From Bin87 sp963666865 (GTDB lineage: Bacteria > Chloroflexota > Dehalococcoidia > Lucifugimonadales > UBA3495), in the NCBI GenBank assembly GCA_963666865.1, contig OY763072.1:2852001-2916000 (forward strand): a stretch of DNA of 64,000 nt, given 5' to 3'. The notes under the pieces are model-generated. The model saw nothing but the letters and a program-made list of their open reading frames with translations. It did not search any database and had not been told where the DNA came from. Positions within the stretch are counted from its first letter, which is position 1. Each line of letters begins with the position of its first letter. This document shows positions 18,034-26,656 of the stretch, one piece after another. A program made the translations under genes and the position numbers.

Positions 18034-19707
18034 CTACAGCGCCCCGCTAATCGTTATATCCAGCAGCGCCGGCCGCCCGCTATCAAACGCCCGCCTGATC
18101 GCCGGCCCAATCTCCGCCGGGTCGTCCACCCGCTCGCCATGCACCCCCATGGCCTGCGCCATCATGGCGAGGTCCAGCCGGTTGGCGAAGTCCATCCCCA
18201 CGTAATCGCTGTCCCGTTCCCGGTCGTCCAGCATATCCCGCAGGTACACTTCCATGTTCACCTTCAGGATGCGGTAGGCCTGGTTGTTGCAGATGGCGTA
18301 CACCACCGGGATGTTGTAGCGGCTGGCCGTCCACAGCGCCTGCACCGTGTACATTGAGGCCCCGTCGCCCACCACCGCCAGCACCGGCCGGTCGGGATGC
18401 GCCAGCTTCACCCCCAGCGCGCCCGGCATCGCCCAGCCCAGCGCGCCGCCGCGAATGCCGTAAATATCCCCCGGCTTCTCAAAGTCGAAGGCCCGGTTTA
18501 GCGCCGGCCGCGAGGTGACGGCTTCGTCCGCGATGATGGTGTCCGGCGGAACGGCGGCGGCCAGCTCGTGCATCATCCGCTCCACCGGCATGGGCAGGTT
18601 GCCCCAGGTCGGCTTGATGCGTTCCTGGTAGCGTTGGGCATCTCGCTCCCGCGCCGCCGCCAGCGTAGCGGCCCGAGTTGCAGCCGCCTCGCGTTGGCTG
18701 CCCGTCATGCTGGAATCCAGCGACGCGGCCAAGTCGGCCATCCCTGCCCCCGGATCCGCCATGATGCCCACTTCCGTCGGGTAGCTTTTCTCAATCTCCC
18801 AATAGTTGCTGTCCATGTGGATCAACTTCGTACCCGGTTGCAGAAACGGGACGTCAACGTACAGGAACGACGCGAACACGTCCGTTCCCACGGCCATCAC
18901 CACGTCGGCATTGGCGAACTGGCGCGCCGTTGCCGGGCTGTTCAGGTTCAGCATTCCGCCCCACTGCGGATGGGCAGTCGGGAAGTTCACCTCGGAATAC
19001 GACGTAGCCACCACCCGCGCTCCGGTCTGCTCGGCAACTCGTACCACCTGCTCAACCGCGCCGGCCTGCGCCACCCGGTCGCCGACCACGATGACCGGGT
19101 TCTCGGCAGATGCCAGCAGCTCCGTAGCCCGGTCCACCGCTGCCGCGTCGGGCCGGATGCGGAAGAACCCTTCCGACGACCCCACCGCCTCAAAGTCAAC
19201 CTCTTCATCCAGCGTGTCCCAGGGAAAGGACACGAACACCGGCCCGGTCGGCGGCGTCTTGGCCTCCTTGAAAGCCCGCCGGATCGCCACCGGAATGTCC
19301 GAAGCGTGGCGCACTTCCACGCTCCACTTGGTGTACTGCTCCGTCATCTCTACCAGGTCGCCCGACAGCACCGGCTCGCTGATGAGCATCCGCGTGTCCG
19401 AGTTCCCCGCCGTCAACACCAAGGGCGTTCCCCCCCGGAAGGCGTTGTACAGACCGCTGATGCCGTTGGCCAGCCCGCCCGCGATGTGGATGTTGGCGAA
19501 CGCCGGCTTGCCCGTGGCCCGCGCGTACCCGTCGGCCATGCCCACCGCCGTCCCTTCCTGCAACGCCTGGATGTATTGCAGTTGGGGGTAGTCCTGCAAT
19601 CCGTCCAGAAAGGGCGTTTCGCTGGTGCCCGGGTTGCCGAAGATGTACTCCACGCCTTCCGCCACCAGCATCTCCGCCAGAGCGTGTTTGCCAAGCATCC
19701 GCGTCAT
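18034..19707 (-). CDS. Thiamine-diphosphate enzyme, benzoylformate-decarboxylase-like
   Basis: A 557-residue ThDP-dependent decarboxylase/synthase. N-terminal YIFGNPGTSETPFLDGL with Ser29, the activating Glu in ALQEGTAVGMADGYA and His in FANIHIAGG match benzoylformate decarboxylases better than acetolactate synthases. The C-terminal ThDP/Mg motif is VVGDGASMYTVQALW ending in AICNN. The likely reaction is non-oxidative decarboxylation of a 2-oxo acid; the substrate is unknown. It follows the VOC gene on the same strand with a 28-bp palindrome in between. Confidence 0.85.
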   Translation of the reverse strand: MTRMLGKHALAEMLVAEGVEYIFGNPGTSETPFLDGLQDYPQLQYIQALQEGTAVGMADGYARATGKPAFANIHIAGGLANGISGLYNAFRGGTPLVLTAGNSDTRMLISEPVLSGDLVEMTEQYTKWSVEVRHASDIPVAIRRAFKEAKTPPTGPVFVSFPWDTLDEEVDFEAVGSSEGFFRIRPDAAAVDRATELLASAENPVIVVGDRVAQAGAVEQVVRVAEQTGARVVATSYSEVNFPTAHPQWGGMLNLNSPATARQFANADVVMAVGTDVFASFLYVDVPFLQPGTKLIHMDSNYWEIEKSYPTEVGIMADPGAGMADLAASLDSSMTGSQREAAATRAATLAAARERDAQRYQERIKPTWGNLPMPVERMMHELAAAVPPDTIIADEAVTSRPALNRAFDFEKPGDIYGIRGGALGWAMPGALGVKLAHPDRPVLAVVGDGASMYTVQALWTASRYNIPVVYAICNNQAYRILKVNMEVYLRDMLDDRERDSDYVGMDFANRLDLAMMAQAMGVHGERVDDPAEIGPAIRRAFDSGRPALLDITISGAL

Positions 19708-19734
19708 AATCTTGCTCCTCGTGCGTCGTCAACC

Positions 19735-19762
19735 GTAGGGGCGAATAATTATTCGCCCCTAC
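19735..19762. repeat. 28-bp perfect palindrome, copy 1
   Basis: GTAGGGGCGAATAA joined to its exact reverse complement. An identical copy is at 27408-27435 and a shorter relative at 49794-49819. Here it sits between the VOC and ThDP-enzyme genes and could act as a processing or termination hairpin. Confidence 0.9.
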
Positions 19763-19780
19763 CTTGCCATTCCCCCAACC

Positions 19781-20188
19781 CTACTGGTAAATCATCCATT
19801 CCAGCAGGTTATTGTCCGGGTCCCGGGCGTACAGGCTCACCGCCGGCAACACGCCACGTTGCCGCGCCCCTTTGCGCGGCCCCGGCCCCCGTATCACCTC
19901 CACACCGGCGTCCGCCAGCATCTGCTGGCACTCTTCAACCGTGCCGTCCCAAACGAAGCATATGTCCGTGCAGCCGGGCACCGCCGTCGGCCCCCGGTAG
20001 TCGGCGATATGCCCCTCCGGGTGGACGTTGATTTTCGATTCGCCAACCTGGATCGAGAAGATGTTGGCGCTGCCGGCCCGCCATTCTTCTTCATCGTTGA
20101 TGGCGAAGCCCAGCTTCTTGTAAAACGCCATCAGCCGCTCCGCGTCGGCGGTGGGCATGGCAATGTGGTCAATTCCAGCGGTGGACAT
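19781..20188 (-). CDS. VOC-family (glyoxalase-like) protein
   Basis: A 135-residue vicinal-oxygen-chelate protein with two βαβββ units: GIDHIAMPTADAERLMAFYKKLGF opens the first, with metal-ligand His, and CTDICFVWDGTVEECQQMLAD the second, ending ARDPDNNLLEWMIYQ with the terminal Glu ligand. VOC proteins are small metal-dependent lyases, dioxygenases or isomerases; the reaction cannot be told. The start ATG overlaps the stop of the BrnA-like gene (TGATG), so the two are translated together. The longer upstream in-frame start is rejected for that reason. Confidence 0.85.
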   Translation of the reverse strand: MSTAGIDHIAMPTADAERLMAFYKKLGFAINDEEEWRAGSANIFSIQVGESKINVHPEGHIADYRGPTAVPGCTDICFVWDGTVEECQQMLADAGVEVIRGPGPRKGARQRGVLPAVSLYARDPDNNLLEWMIYQ

Positions 20189-20409
20189 CAAACTGCCTCC
20201 TTCTTCTTGGCGAACCGTTCCGGCCACAGTTCTTGCGGAGAACGCGGTGGCTTGTCTGTACCGTCGGGATGGACTTCTTTGGCAGTCTTGGCCGTGGCCC
20301 AGTACTCTGCGTCCAACTCAGGATTATCAGGGTCGGCGGCGATGCCGGCCATAATGGCGGCTTCCTCCTCAGGCGTAGGCCAGATAGTGCCGGGTTTAAG
20401 CTTGGGCAT
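20188..20409 (-). CDS. brnA: BrnA-like antitoxin lacking the usual C-terminal domain
   Basis: A 73-residue protein whose first half matches the BrnA opening (LKPGTIWPTPEEEAAIMAGI then ADPDNPELDAEYW). Typical BrnA antitoxins continue into a ribbon-helix-helix DNA-binding domain; here the protein ends after RSPQELWPERFAKKKEAV, so no such domain is visible. It starts inside the 3' end of brnT (14-bp overlap), as expected for the pair. It may neutralise BrnT but not autoregulate in the usual way. Confidence 0.7.
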   Translation of the reverse strand: MPKLKPGTIWPTPEEEAAIMAGIAADPDNPELDAEYWATAKTAKEVHPDGTDKPPRSPQELWPERFAKKKEAV

Positions 20410-20665
20410 AGTCTCGCATCTCCTTGGGGCTGGCTTTGCGCAGGCTAATGATGCGCCGGCTGTCGCCCCGCCAAGTATAGACGACGGTGTAAAGGCGCAG
20501 GCCGATGTAGTTAGTGGCTACCCAGCGCTCTTCACCATGCGTATCGTTTGAATTATACACGGCGTCGTCCCATTGAAAGTCGTAGATAGCGGTGAAATCA
20601 ATCTCGTGCTTCTCCACGTTCTCCCGCCGCTTCCGCTCATCCCATTCATAGCGCCCCCCGTTCAC
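20396..20665 (-). CDS. brnT: BrnT-type ribonuclease toxin
   Basis: An 89-residue protein with the BrnT pattern: YEWDERKRRENVEKHEIDF at the N-terminus, a central Asp-rich loop and the C-terminal RRIISLRKASPKEMRDYAQ containing the conserved Arg/Ser segment of the RelE-like fold. It cleaves RNA in characterised members. It overlaps the upstream hydrolase stop by 4 bp and the antitoxin downstream by 14 bp. Placement inside a four-gene metabolic operon is unusual for a toxin module. Confidence 0.85.
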   Translation of the reverse strand: MNGGRYEWDERKRRENVEKHEIDFTAIYDFQWDDAVYNSNDTHGEERWVATNYIGLRLYTVVYTWRGDSRRIISLRKASPKEMRDYAQA

Positions 20666-21513
20666 CTTGCCTTCACCGCCTGCCCCCGCTCCGTTGCCGC
20701 CCGTCGCAGGAAATCCAGGATAATCCGTTGCGTTTCTCCGGCCGCCTCGTTGGTCATCAACCCATGCTCCGCGCCGACGATGATATGCAGTTTCGCCCTG
20801 TCAATGCCGGCCGCCAGGCTGCGCCCGCACTCCACGGGGATGCGGCCGTCGGCGTCCCCATGCACCACCAGCGTCGGCATTTCCAACTCGGCCAGCCGGG
20901 ACTCCAGAGAATCCTCAATGTCCACATAAGCCTGGTGCGTCGCCGCTATGCCGTCGATGCGCTCCAGGTTCTCCGCCGCGATGCGGGCGAACCGCTCCGG
21001 GTCGTCCGACGCCATCTGTGGGAAACGGTCCGCAATTGCCTCCTCCACCGCCGCCTGCCGTCCCACCGCCGCGACCCGTTCCTTCAACCGCGCCAATTCC
21101 TGCCGCCGCACCTCCCGCTGCGCCTCTTGAGAATAGGACATCGTGTTGATCAGTATCAGCGTGTCCGTCATCTCCGGGTAGTCCAGCGCGAACTGCGTCG
21201 CAATCGGTCCGCCGGCTGAAGAACCGAGGATATGGGCTGTCCCAATGCCCAGATGCTCCAGCAGCATCCGCAAATCCCGCGCGCAGTTGGGAATGTCATA
21301 CCCGTCCGCCGGCGCATCCGACTGCCCACAGGCCCGCCGGTCGTAGAACACACAGCGATACTCCGCCGACAGCGCCGCCGCCTGCCGGTTGATGGTATCC
21401 TTGCTCCCGTCGCCGCCGCCCAGCCCGCCGTGAATCAGTGCCATCACGGGCGCATCGTCCTCGCCAAACACCGAGTAGTGCATCCGGTAGCCATTAATGT
21501 CAGCGAAAGCCAT
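20662..21513 (-). CDS. Alpha/beta-hydrolase
   Basis: A 283-residue alpha/beta-hydrolase. ALIHGGLGGGDG is the oxyanion-hole loop, ILGSSAGGPIATQ has the nucleophile Ser in GxSxG, VVHGDADGRIP the Asp and GAEHGLM the catalytic His. FYDRRACGQSD is the usual strand-4 motif. The family includes esterases, C-C hydrolases and dehalogenases. It begins the minus-strand run hydrolase-brnT-brnA-VOC, all with overlapping ends. Confidence 0.88.
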   Translation of the reverse strand: MAFADINGYRMHYSVFGEDDAPVMALIHGGLGGGDGSKDTINRQAAALSAEYRCVFYDRRACGQSDAPADGYDIPNCARDLRMLLEHLGIGTAHILGSSAGGPIATQFALDYPEMTDTLILINTMSYSQEAQREVRRQELARLKERVAAVGRQAAVEEAIADRFPQMASDDPERFARIAAENLERIDGIAATHQAYVDIEDSLESRLAELEMPTLVVHGDADGRIPVECGRSLAAGIDRAKLHIIVGAEHGLMTNEAAGETQRIILDFLRRAATERGQAVKAR

Positions 21514-21600
21514 CGCCCAACTCCCAACTCTACGTGAAATTGCGGCTCACTATAGCCATCGCCTCTGTGAGTGGCAAGGCAACGAGCTGATATAAACATC

Positions 21601-23475
21601 ATGAACACCAATCGACATACGAATTCAGGGCTTTACAAATTACTGGCGTCGGCAGGTATGTCCTTCGTGGTACGTGGAACGGGCAACCGAGCCGCTGCTG
21701 GATATATGCTGGCTTCCGTGATCGGGTTTTCGGTGGTCCCGCTGCTTATTGCTGCCGGGAGTCAGGAAGCTCCCTTCCTTTTCAGCACCGGCTTAAGGCT
21801 GGGTGCCATCGCCGGATACTTGGCATTATTGATGGTAGTTTATCCTACATTGTTCTTTAGCTTGAATACGTGGGTACAGGTAGCCCGCAGAATGGCGAAA
21901 TCGCCACTACACATAGGCAATCGTGTCATATTTACTCCTTTGCCAATTATATTGGCGACGGTGACATATTTTGACTATATGTTCTTCGCATTGGCTATCC
22001 AAAATAGAACTATAGACCCCTCTATTGCAGCAGTCATTTATGAAACTTGGCCTATACTACTGATCATATTAACTGGATTGTTGTTTCGTAAAGATCGGCG
22101 ATACAGTGCCACTAGTTATTATGTTTATACACTGTCCGCTCTGGGATTTTTGGGTTTTTCCTTCGTTGCTTTTAGCCAAACTGGCAAAGCGATGTTGAAC
22201 AATTTTATCGCCATCGATACTATTTTCTTGATCCTTGCGGTTACACTCGCTCCGCTTGCAGCTTTTGGACTGAGGTGGGGTGTGGATTTGGCTGCTCAGT
22301 TGAAGAGTGATCTCCATGAGCGTGAGGAGATCAACTTTTTCGGTGTCATACTTGCCAACCTTATCGGAAATATTATCACTCTTCCAGCAACATTAATTGC
22401 TGGAGCCCTTCAATCAGAAAATATAGCCTACACGACATTTTTATATACCGTTATTGGTGGATTTATATGCTTGTCGGTTGCCAATATTCTTTGGCGTAAA
22501 GTTAATCTTGTCACAACTGAATTGGGCATTAATGCATTGAGTTATGCTACACCGCTTTTCAGTCTAGTTTGGCTTTTTCTATTTTCACAAGTCAACATTG
22601 CTCGCGTAGATTATTTAGTGATTGGTACGGCTGCAATTATTATTGCGAATATGCTCATCAACTTTGAGGCCGAAGTCCGTTTTGGGTTCAGAGCACTTAT
22701 ACTGGCTCTGTGGACTTTCGGCACGTTCGTTTATCTCCGCGACGATTTTTTGATCTACCTCCCCTTCGGCGGCTGGCTCTGGCCCCGGGAAACCTACCTC
22801 GGCGCCCTGGGCTTCTCCGCCACCGTCTTCATCCTGCTGCTCACCTTCCGGGTCGCCCGTATTGCCCCGCGCACCCAGGATGAGGACAACCGTATCTTCG
22901 CCCTGCACCGGAACCTGGAGCTTCTGGCCCGCCGCGGCCTGATTGCTGCTGAGGCCAGCCAGCATCTGCGCGCCATCGACGGCGCCCGGAACGTCGAGGA
23001 ACTGCGGCTGGCCTACGCCCAGGTCAAACTCTGCTTCGTTCAGGCTGGTGCCGTGGACCACACCCTCGCCGACCGCCGGCTGCTGGCCAACGCCGAAACC
23101 CAGCTCAACATGATGGTCCACTCCCGGCAGCAGGGCATCGATTTCGGCGAGCTGTTTTCCCTCATAATCTTCGGCGGCAGCACCATCCTGCTGTCCCTGC
23201 TGTCCCGGCCCGAGGTTTCGGGGTGGACGGCATTCCTGTACGAGGTGTTCAGCGCGCTGTTCCCGGCGGTGATAATATTTCTCATTGTCAACGTGTGGGA
23301 CCTGCACCGGGACCGCGCCGAACTGGTGCTGGCCGCCCAGGAAGGCCCGGAGGGCTACGGCGTAATCTTCCGCGACCCCAGAAGCCGGCGCTTCGAGCAG
23401 GGCGTCTCAGTCGTAATCGGGGTGCTGATAATAGTGGCCTACGCCGTGCTGCTCTGGTACAAATGGGTCGGCTGA
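21601..23475 (+). CDS. EamA-like multi-pass membrane protein, tandem copy 1
   Basis: Integral membrane protein of about 624 residues. Residues 30 to about 370 resemble a ten-helix EamA/DMT carrier. A family-specific region follows (VRFGFRALILALWTFGTFVY, then RVARIAPRTQDEDNRIFALH), then a soluble helical segment with NAETQLNMMVHSRQQGIDFG, and two or three terminal membrane helices ending in VAYAVLLWYKWVG. The closest relative seen is the next gene. DNA up to about 22700 is clearly AT-richer, and from about 22740 it becomes GC-rich like copy 2. The start at ATG 21601 is chosen over a GTG at 21571. Substrate unknown. Confidence 0.75.
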   Translation: MNTNRHTNSGLYKLLASAGMSFVVRGTGNRAAAGYMLASVIGFSVVPLLIAAGSQEAPFLFSTGLRLGAIAGYLALLMVVYPTLFFSLNTWVQVARRMAKSPLHIGNRVIFTPLPIILATVTYFDYMFFALAIQNRTIDPSIAAVIYETWPILLIILTGLLFRKDRRYSATSYYVYTLSALGFLGFSFVAFSQTGKAMLNNFIAIDTIFLILAVTLAPLAAFGLRWGVDLAAQLKSDLHEREEINFFGVILANLIGNIITLPATLIAGALQSENIAYTTFLYTVIGGFICLSVANILWRKVNLVTTELGINALSYATPLFSLVWLFLFSQVNIARVDYLVIGTAAIIIANMLINFEAEVRFGFRALILALWTFGTFVYLRDDFLIYLPFGGWLWPRETYLGALGFSATVFILLLTFRVARIAPRTQDEDNRIFALHRNLELLARRGLIAAEASQHLRAIDGARNVEELRLAYAQVKLCFVQAGAVDHTLADRRLLANAETQLNMMVHSRQQGIDFGELFSLIIFGGSTILLSLLSRPEVSGWTAFLYEVFSALFPAVIIFLIVNVWDLHRDRAELVLAAQEGPEGYGVIFRDPRSRRFEQGVSVVIGVLIIVAYAVLLWYKWVG

Positions 23476-23491
23476 ACCGGGAGGCCGGCAA

Positions 23492-25345
23492 ATGAGAAAC
23501 GCGCCCCGGGCTCTGATCCAAATGCCCAATCTGGCCAGGGACCGCCTGATCGGGAACCGCGTCGCCATGGGTTATATGCTGGCGGCGGTCACCCTGTTTT
23601 CTTCTCTCCCCCTGGTCATCGCGTGGGGTGGCGGCGAAAAAACGCCTTTCCTGTTCAACGCGGCCATGAGCGCCGGCGTCGTCCTGGGTTGCCTCGTTTT
23701 CATCGCCCTCCGGTATCCCTCGTTGATACTCGACGGCGCGAACCTCCGGCTGATTGCCCTTCGCGTCATTCACCCGAGGTTTGGCCTTCACCCGATGATT
23801 GGCCTTTCCATCGTGGCCAATTTCAACTTCGCTTTGCTCGCCTGGTCGATGCGTTACGTGGATGTGTCCATCTCCGCCATCCTGTTTGGAACCTGGCCCA
23901 TTTTCATCATCCTCATCGCCGACCGGCTGTTCCGCGGCTCCGGCCGGGATCACCCGATAACCAAAGAGATGCTGTTGTTGCTCACCCTGGGTATTCCGGG
24001 GTTCGCCTTCGTGATCGTCGGGCAGGCCGGCGGGTTCGCCAGCGTCGAAACGGGCAACCTTTCTACGCCGGTTGTCGGTGTGGTCCTGGCCCTGGTGGGC
24101 GCCGTCGCCACTTCCTTCACCGTGTTCAGCTTCCGTTGGGGAACCGACTTGGCCCAGGAGTTCCCGAAGGAGGTCAAGCAGGCCGTGGGCGATGACGCGC
24201 TGAATTTCTTCGGCCTGCTGGTTGCCGCTCTCATCGCCAGCGCCGTGTCCGGCGTTATAAACGCCTTCGCCGGAATGAACAGCGGCGAGGTGATGGATTC
24301 GCGGGCGTTGCTCATCGCCGTTGTCGTGGGCGGCGCCACCAACGGCATTGCCAACTTGGCTTGGCGAAAAGTCAATCTCTCCACCGCCAACCTGGGCGTC
24401 AATGCTTTGGCCAATGCCACTCCCGTGTTCAGCCTCGCCTGGCTTTTCCTCTTTTCGCAGGTCGCGCCGGAGCGCCCCGATTACCTAGTCGCCGGCGCCT
24501 TGGGCATACTCATCGTCAACCTGCTGATTAACGTCGAAGCGGAAGTCCGGTTCGGCTTCAAGGCCCTGCTCATGGCTCTGTGGGCCTGCGGATCTTTCGT
24601 GTATCTGCGCGACGACCTGCTGCGGTACCTGCCCTTCGGCGAATGGCAATGGCCCGGCGAAACCTACTTCGGCGCGTTGGGGTTGTCGGCCACCGTGTTC
24701 ACCCTGCTCCGTTCCTTCCGGGTCGCCCGCCTATCTACCCAGACCCAGGACGAGGACAACCGCCTCTACACCCTGTTCCAGAACGTTGACCTGCTGGCCC
24801 GTCGCAACGTAATTGACGAAGCGGCCCGGGAGCACGTGCTGGCCCTTGATTACGCCGTTACCCCCGAACAACTGCAAACGGCTTACCAGCGCGCCAAGGA
24901 CTGTTTGGACCGGGCCGAGGCTGCGAACCCCGACCCCGACGACCAGGCCCAACTCGCCGAGGCCGAAACCCAGCTCAACGTCATCGCCCACTCCCGGCAG
25001 CAGGGCATCGAGTTCGGCGAGCTGTTCGCGCTGATCATTTTCGGCGGCATCACCGTATTCATCGGCATGGCCTCCCGACCCGGTGTAACCGGCTGGATAG
25101 GCTTTCTGGTCGAAATGCTGGTGGTGCTGTTCTCCGCCGTCATCGTGTTCCTGATTGTCAACGTATGGGACTTGCACCGCGACCGGGCCGGCGAAATACT
25201 GGAAAGGCGCGAAGAATACGACGGCTATGGCGTGGTCTTCCGCGACGCCGTGAACCGCCGTTTCGAGCAGACTACCTCAATCGTTGTCGGACTGTTGGTA
25301 ACCGCCGCCTTCGCCGTCTTGCTGTGGTACAAATGGCTGCCTTGA
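23492..25345 (+). CDS. EamA-like multi-pass membrane protein, tandem copy 2
   Basis: A 617-residue paralogue of the upstream gene, alike from end to end: ILFGTWPIFIILIADRLFR matches IYETWPILLIILTGLLFRK, and AETQLNVIAHSRQQGIEFG matches copy 1. An SD GGGAGG lies 7-12 bases before the ATG. It starts 16 bp after copy 1 and is probably co-transcribed. Unlike copy 1, it is GC-rich throughout. The soluble helical insert before the last membrane helices is not part of ordinary EamA carriers, so the pair may form a hetero-oligomer. Function unknown. Confidence 0.78.
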   Translation: MRNAPRALIQMPNLARDRLIGNRVAMGYMLAAVTLFSSLPLVIAWGGGEKTPFLFNAAMSAGVVLGCLVFIALRYPSLILDGANLRLIALRVIHPRFGLHPMIGLSIVANFNFALLAWSMRYVDVSISAILFGTWPIFIILIADRLFRGSGRDHPITKEMLLLLTLGIPGFAFVIVGQAGGFASVETGNLSTPVVGVVLALVGAVATSFTVFSFRWGTDLAQEFPKEVKQAVGDDALNFFGLLVAALIASAVSGVINAFAGMNSGEVMDSRALLIAVVVGGATNGIANLAWRKVNLSTANLGVNALANATPVFSLAWLFLFSQVAPERPDYLVAGALGILIVNLLINVEAEVRFGFKALLMALWACGSFVYLRDDLLRYLPFGEWQWPGETYFGALGLSATVFTLLRSFRVARLSTQTQDEDNRLYTLFQNVDLLARRNVIDEAAREHVLALDYAVTPEQLQTAYQRAKDCLDRAEAANPDPDDQAQLAEAETQLNVIAHSRQQGIEFGELFALIIFGGITVFIGMASRPGVTGWIGFLVEMLVVLFSAVIVFLIVNVWDLHRDRAGEILERREEYDGYGVVFRDAVNRRFEQTTSIVVGLLVTAAFAVLLWYKWLP

Positions 25346-25359
25346 GATCTTAACCTTCC

Positions 25360-25386
25360 GTCATTCCGGCGAAAGCCGGAATCCAG
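25360..25386. repeat. REP palindrome, copy 2
   Basis: Identical 27-bp copy of the repeat at 14776, between the membrane protein gene and the cysteine desulfurase gene. Confidence 0.9.
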
Positions 25387-25459
25387 ATCTGCCCTGGTCG
25401 CAATCCGACGGCTACTCTAATCCCGTATGCTAAAATTATCACAAAGGGCGGACCCACCC

Positions 25460-26656
25460 ATGACCACCCAGAACCACATCTACTTCGACCACGCCGGCAC
25501 CACGCCCATGGACGAGCGCGTCCTCCAGGCCATGCTGCCCTACTTCACCCAGTTGTACGGCAACGCCTCCAGCGTCCACACCGTCGGCCAAGAGGCCCGC
25601 TACGCCCTGGACGCCGCCCGCGAACGCGTCGCCCGCGTCCTCAACTGCCGCAACCGCGAGGTGGTTTTCACCAGCGGCGGCACCGAGTCTGACAACTCGG
25701 CCATCCGCGGCGCCGCCTACGCCCTGGAGGAAACGGGCCAGCACGTCATCACCGCCGCCGCCGAGCACCATGCCGTCCTCCACGCCTGCCAACAACTTGA
25801 AAACCGTGGCTGGGAAGTCACCTATCTCCCCGTCGATGACTACGGCATGGTTCAACCCGACCGGGTGTACAACGCCATCACCGACCGCACTACCGTCGTA
25901 TCGGTGATGTACGTTAACAATGAAATCGGCACCGTCAATCCCGTCCCTGAAATCTCCGCCGCCGTACGGCAAAAGGCGCAGGAGTTCGACCGAACCATCG
26001 TGATGCACACCGATGCGGTCCAGGCCGCCGGTTTCCTCGATCTCGACGTCCGCCGCCTGGGTGTCGATATGATGAGCCTGTCCGGGCACAAATTCTACGG
26101 ACCCAAGGGCGTCGGCGTCCTGTTCATCCGTCGTGGTGTCCCCTTTCTGCCCCTCATCACCGGCGGCGGGCAGGAACGCGAGCGGCGTTCCGGCACCGAG
26201 AACGTCGCCGGCATAATCGGCCTGTCCGTAGCCCTGGAACTGGCCGACGCCGAGCGCGGCGCGGTGAGTGACCACTGCCGCGCCCTCCGCGACCGCATCA
26301 TTGCTGAGATCACCCGCCGCATACCCTATGCTATCCTCAACGGCCATCCCGAAGAACGCCTGCCCAACAACGTCAATTTCTCTTTTGACGGCGTAGAAGG
26401 CGAATCCATCCTGCTGGGCTTGGATCTACAGGGCATCGCCGCCAGCAGCGGCAGCGCCTGCAGCAGCGGCTCCCTGGAACCCTCCCACGTTTTGCTGGCC
26501 CTGGGTCAGACGGCGGACACCGCCCGCGGCTCCCTCCGCATCACCCTGGGCAAACACAACACCGACGCCGAAGTTGACCGCCTCCTGGCCGTGTTGACCC
26601 GCCTAATTGCCGACCTCCGGCAGCTCCCGACGCTCACAGGTACGAGCGATGACTAG
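25460..26656 (+). CDS. Cysteine desulfurase (NifS/IscS family)
   Basis: A 398-residue PLP enzyme that takes sulfur (or selenium) from cysteine (or selenocysteine) for Fe-S clusters, thiolated tRNA or selenophosphate. IYFDHAGTTPMD opens the protein, VFTSGGTESDN and AAEHHAVL hold PLP contacts, SLSGHKFYGPKGVG carries the Schiff-base Lys, and SSGSACSSGSLEPSH holds the active-site Cys loop. It is a class I (IscS/NifS) type. TGCTAAAAT at 25428-25436 is a good extended -10. No iscU or nifU follows. In this window it could serve the selenoprotein pathway, but this is only possible, not shown. Confidence 0.9.
   Translation: MTTQNHIYFDHAGTTPMDERVLQAMLPYFTQLYGNASSVHTVGQEARYALDAARERVARVLNCRNREVVFTSGGTESDNSAIRGAAYALEETGQHVITAAAEHHAVLHACQQLENRGWEVTYLPVDDYGMVQPDRVYNAITDRTTVVSVMYVNNEIGTVNPVPEISAAVRQKAQEFDRTIVMHTDAVQAAGFLDLDVRRLGVDMMSLSGHKFYGPKGVGVLFIRRGVPFLPLITGGGQERERRSGTENVAGIIGLSVALELADAERGAVSDHCRALRDRIIAEITRRIPYAILNGHPEERLPNNVNFSFDGVEGESILLGLDLQGIAASSGSACSSGSLEPSHVLLALGQTADTARGSLRITLGKHNTDAEVDRLLAVLTRLIADLRQLPTLTGTSDD

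Noticed and set aside
18568..20031. 487-residue plus-strand frame opposite the ThDP enzyme
   Set aside because: Composition is that of an antisense shadow; the minus-strand gene has intact cofactor motifs.
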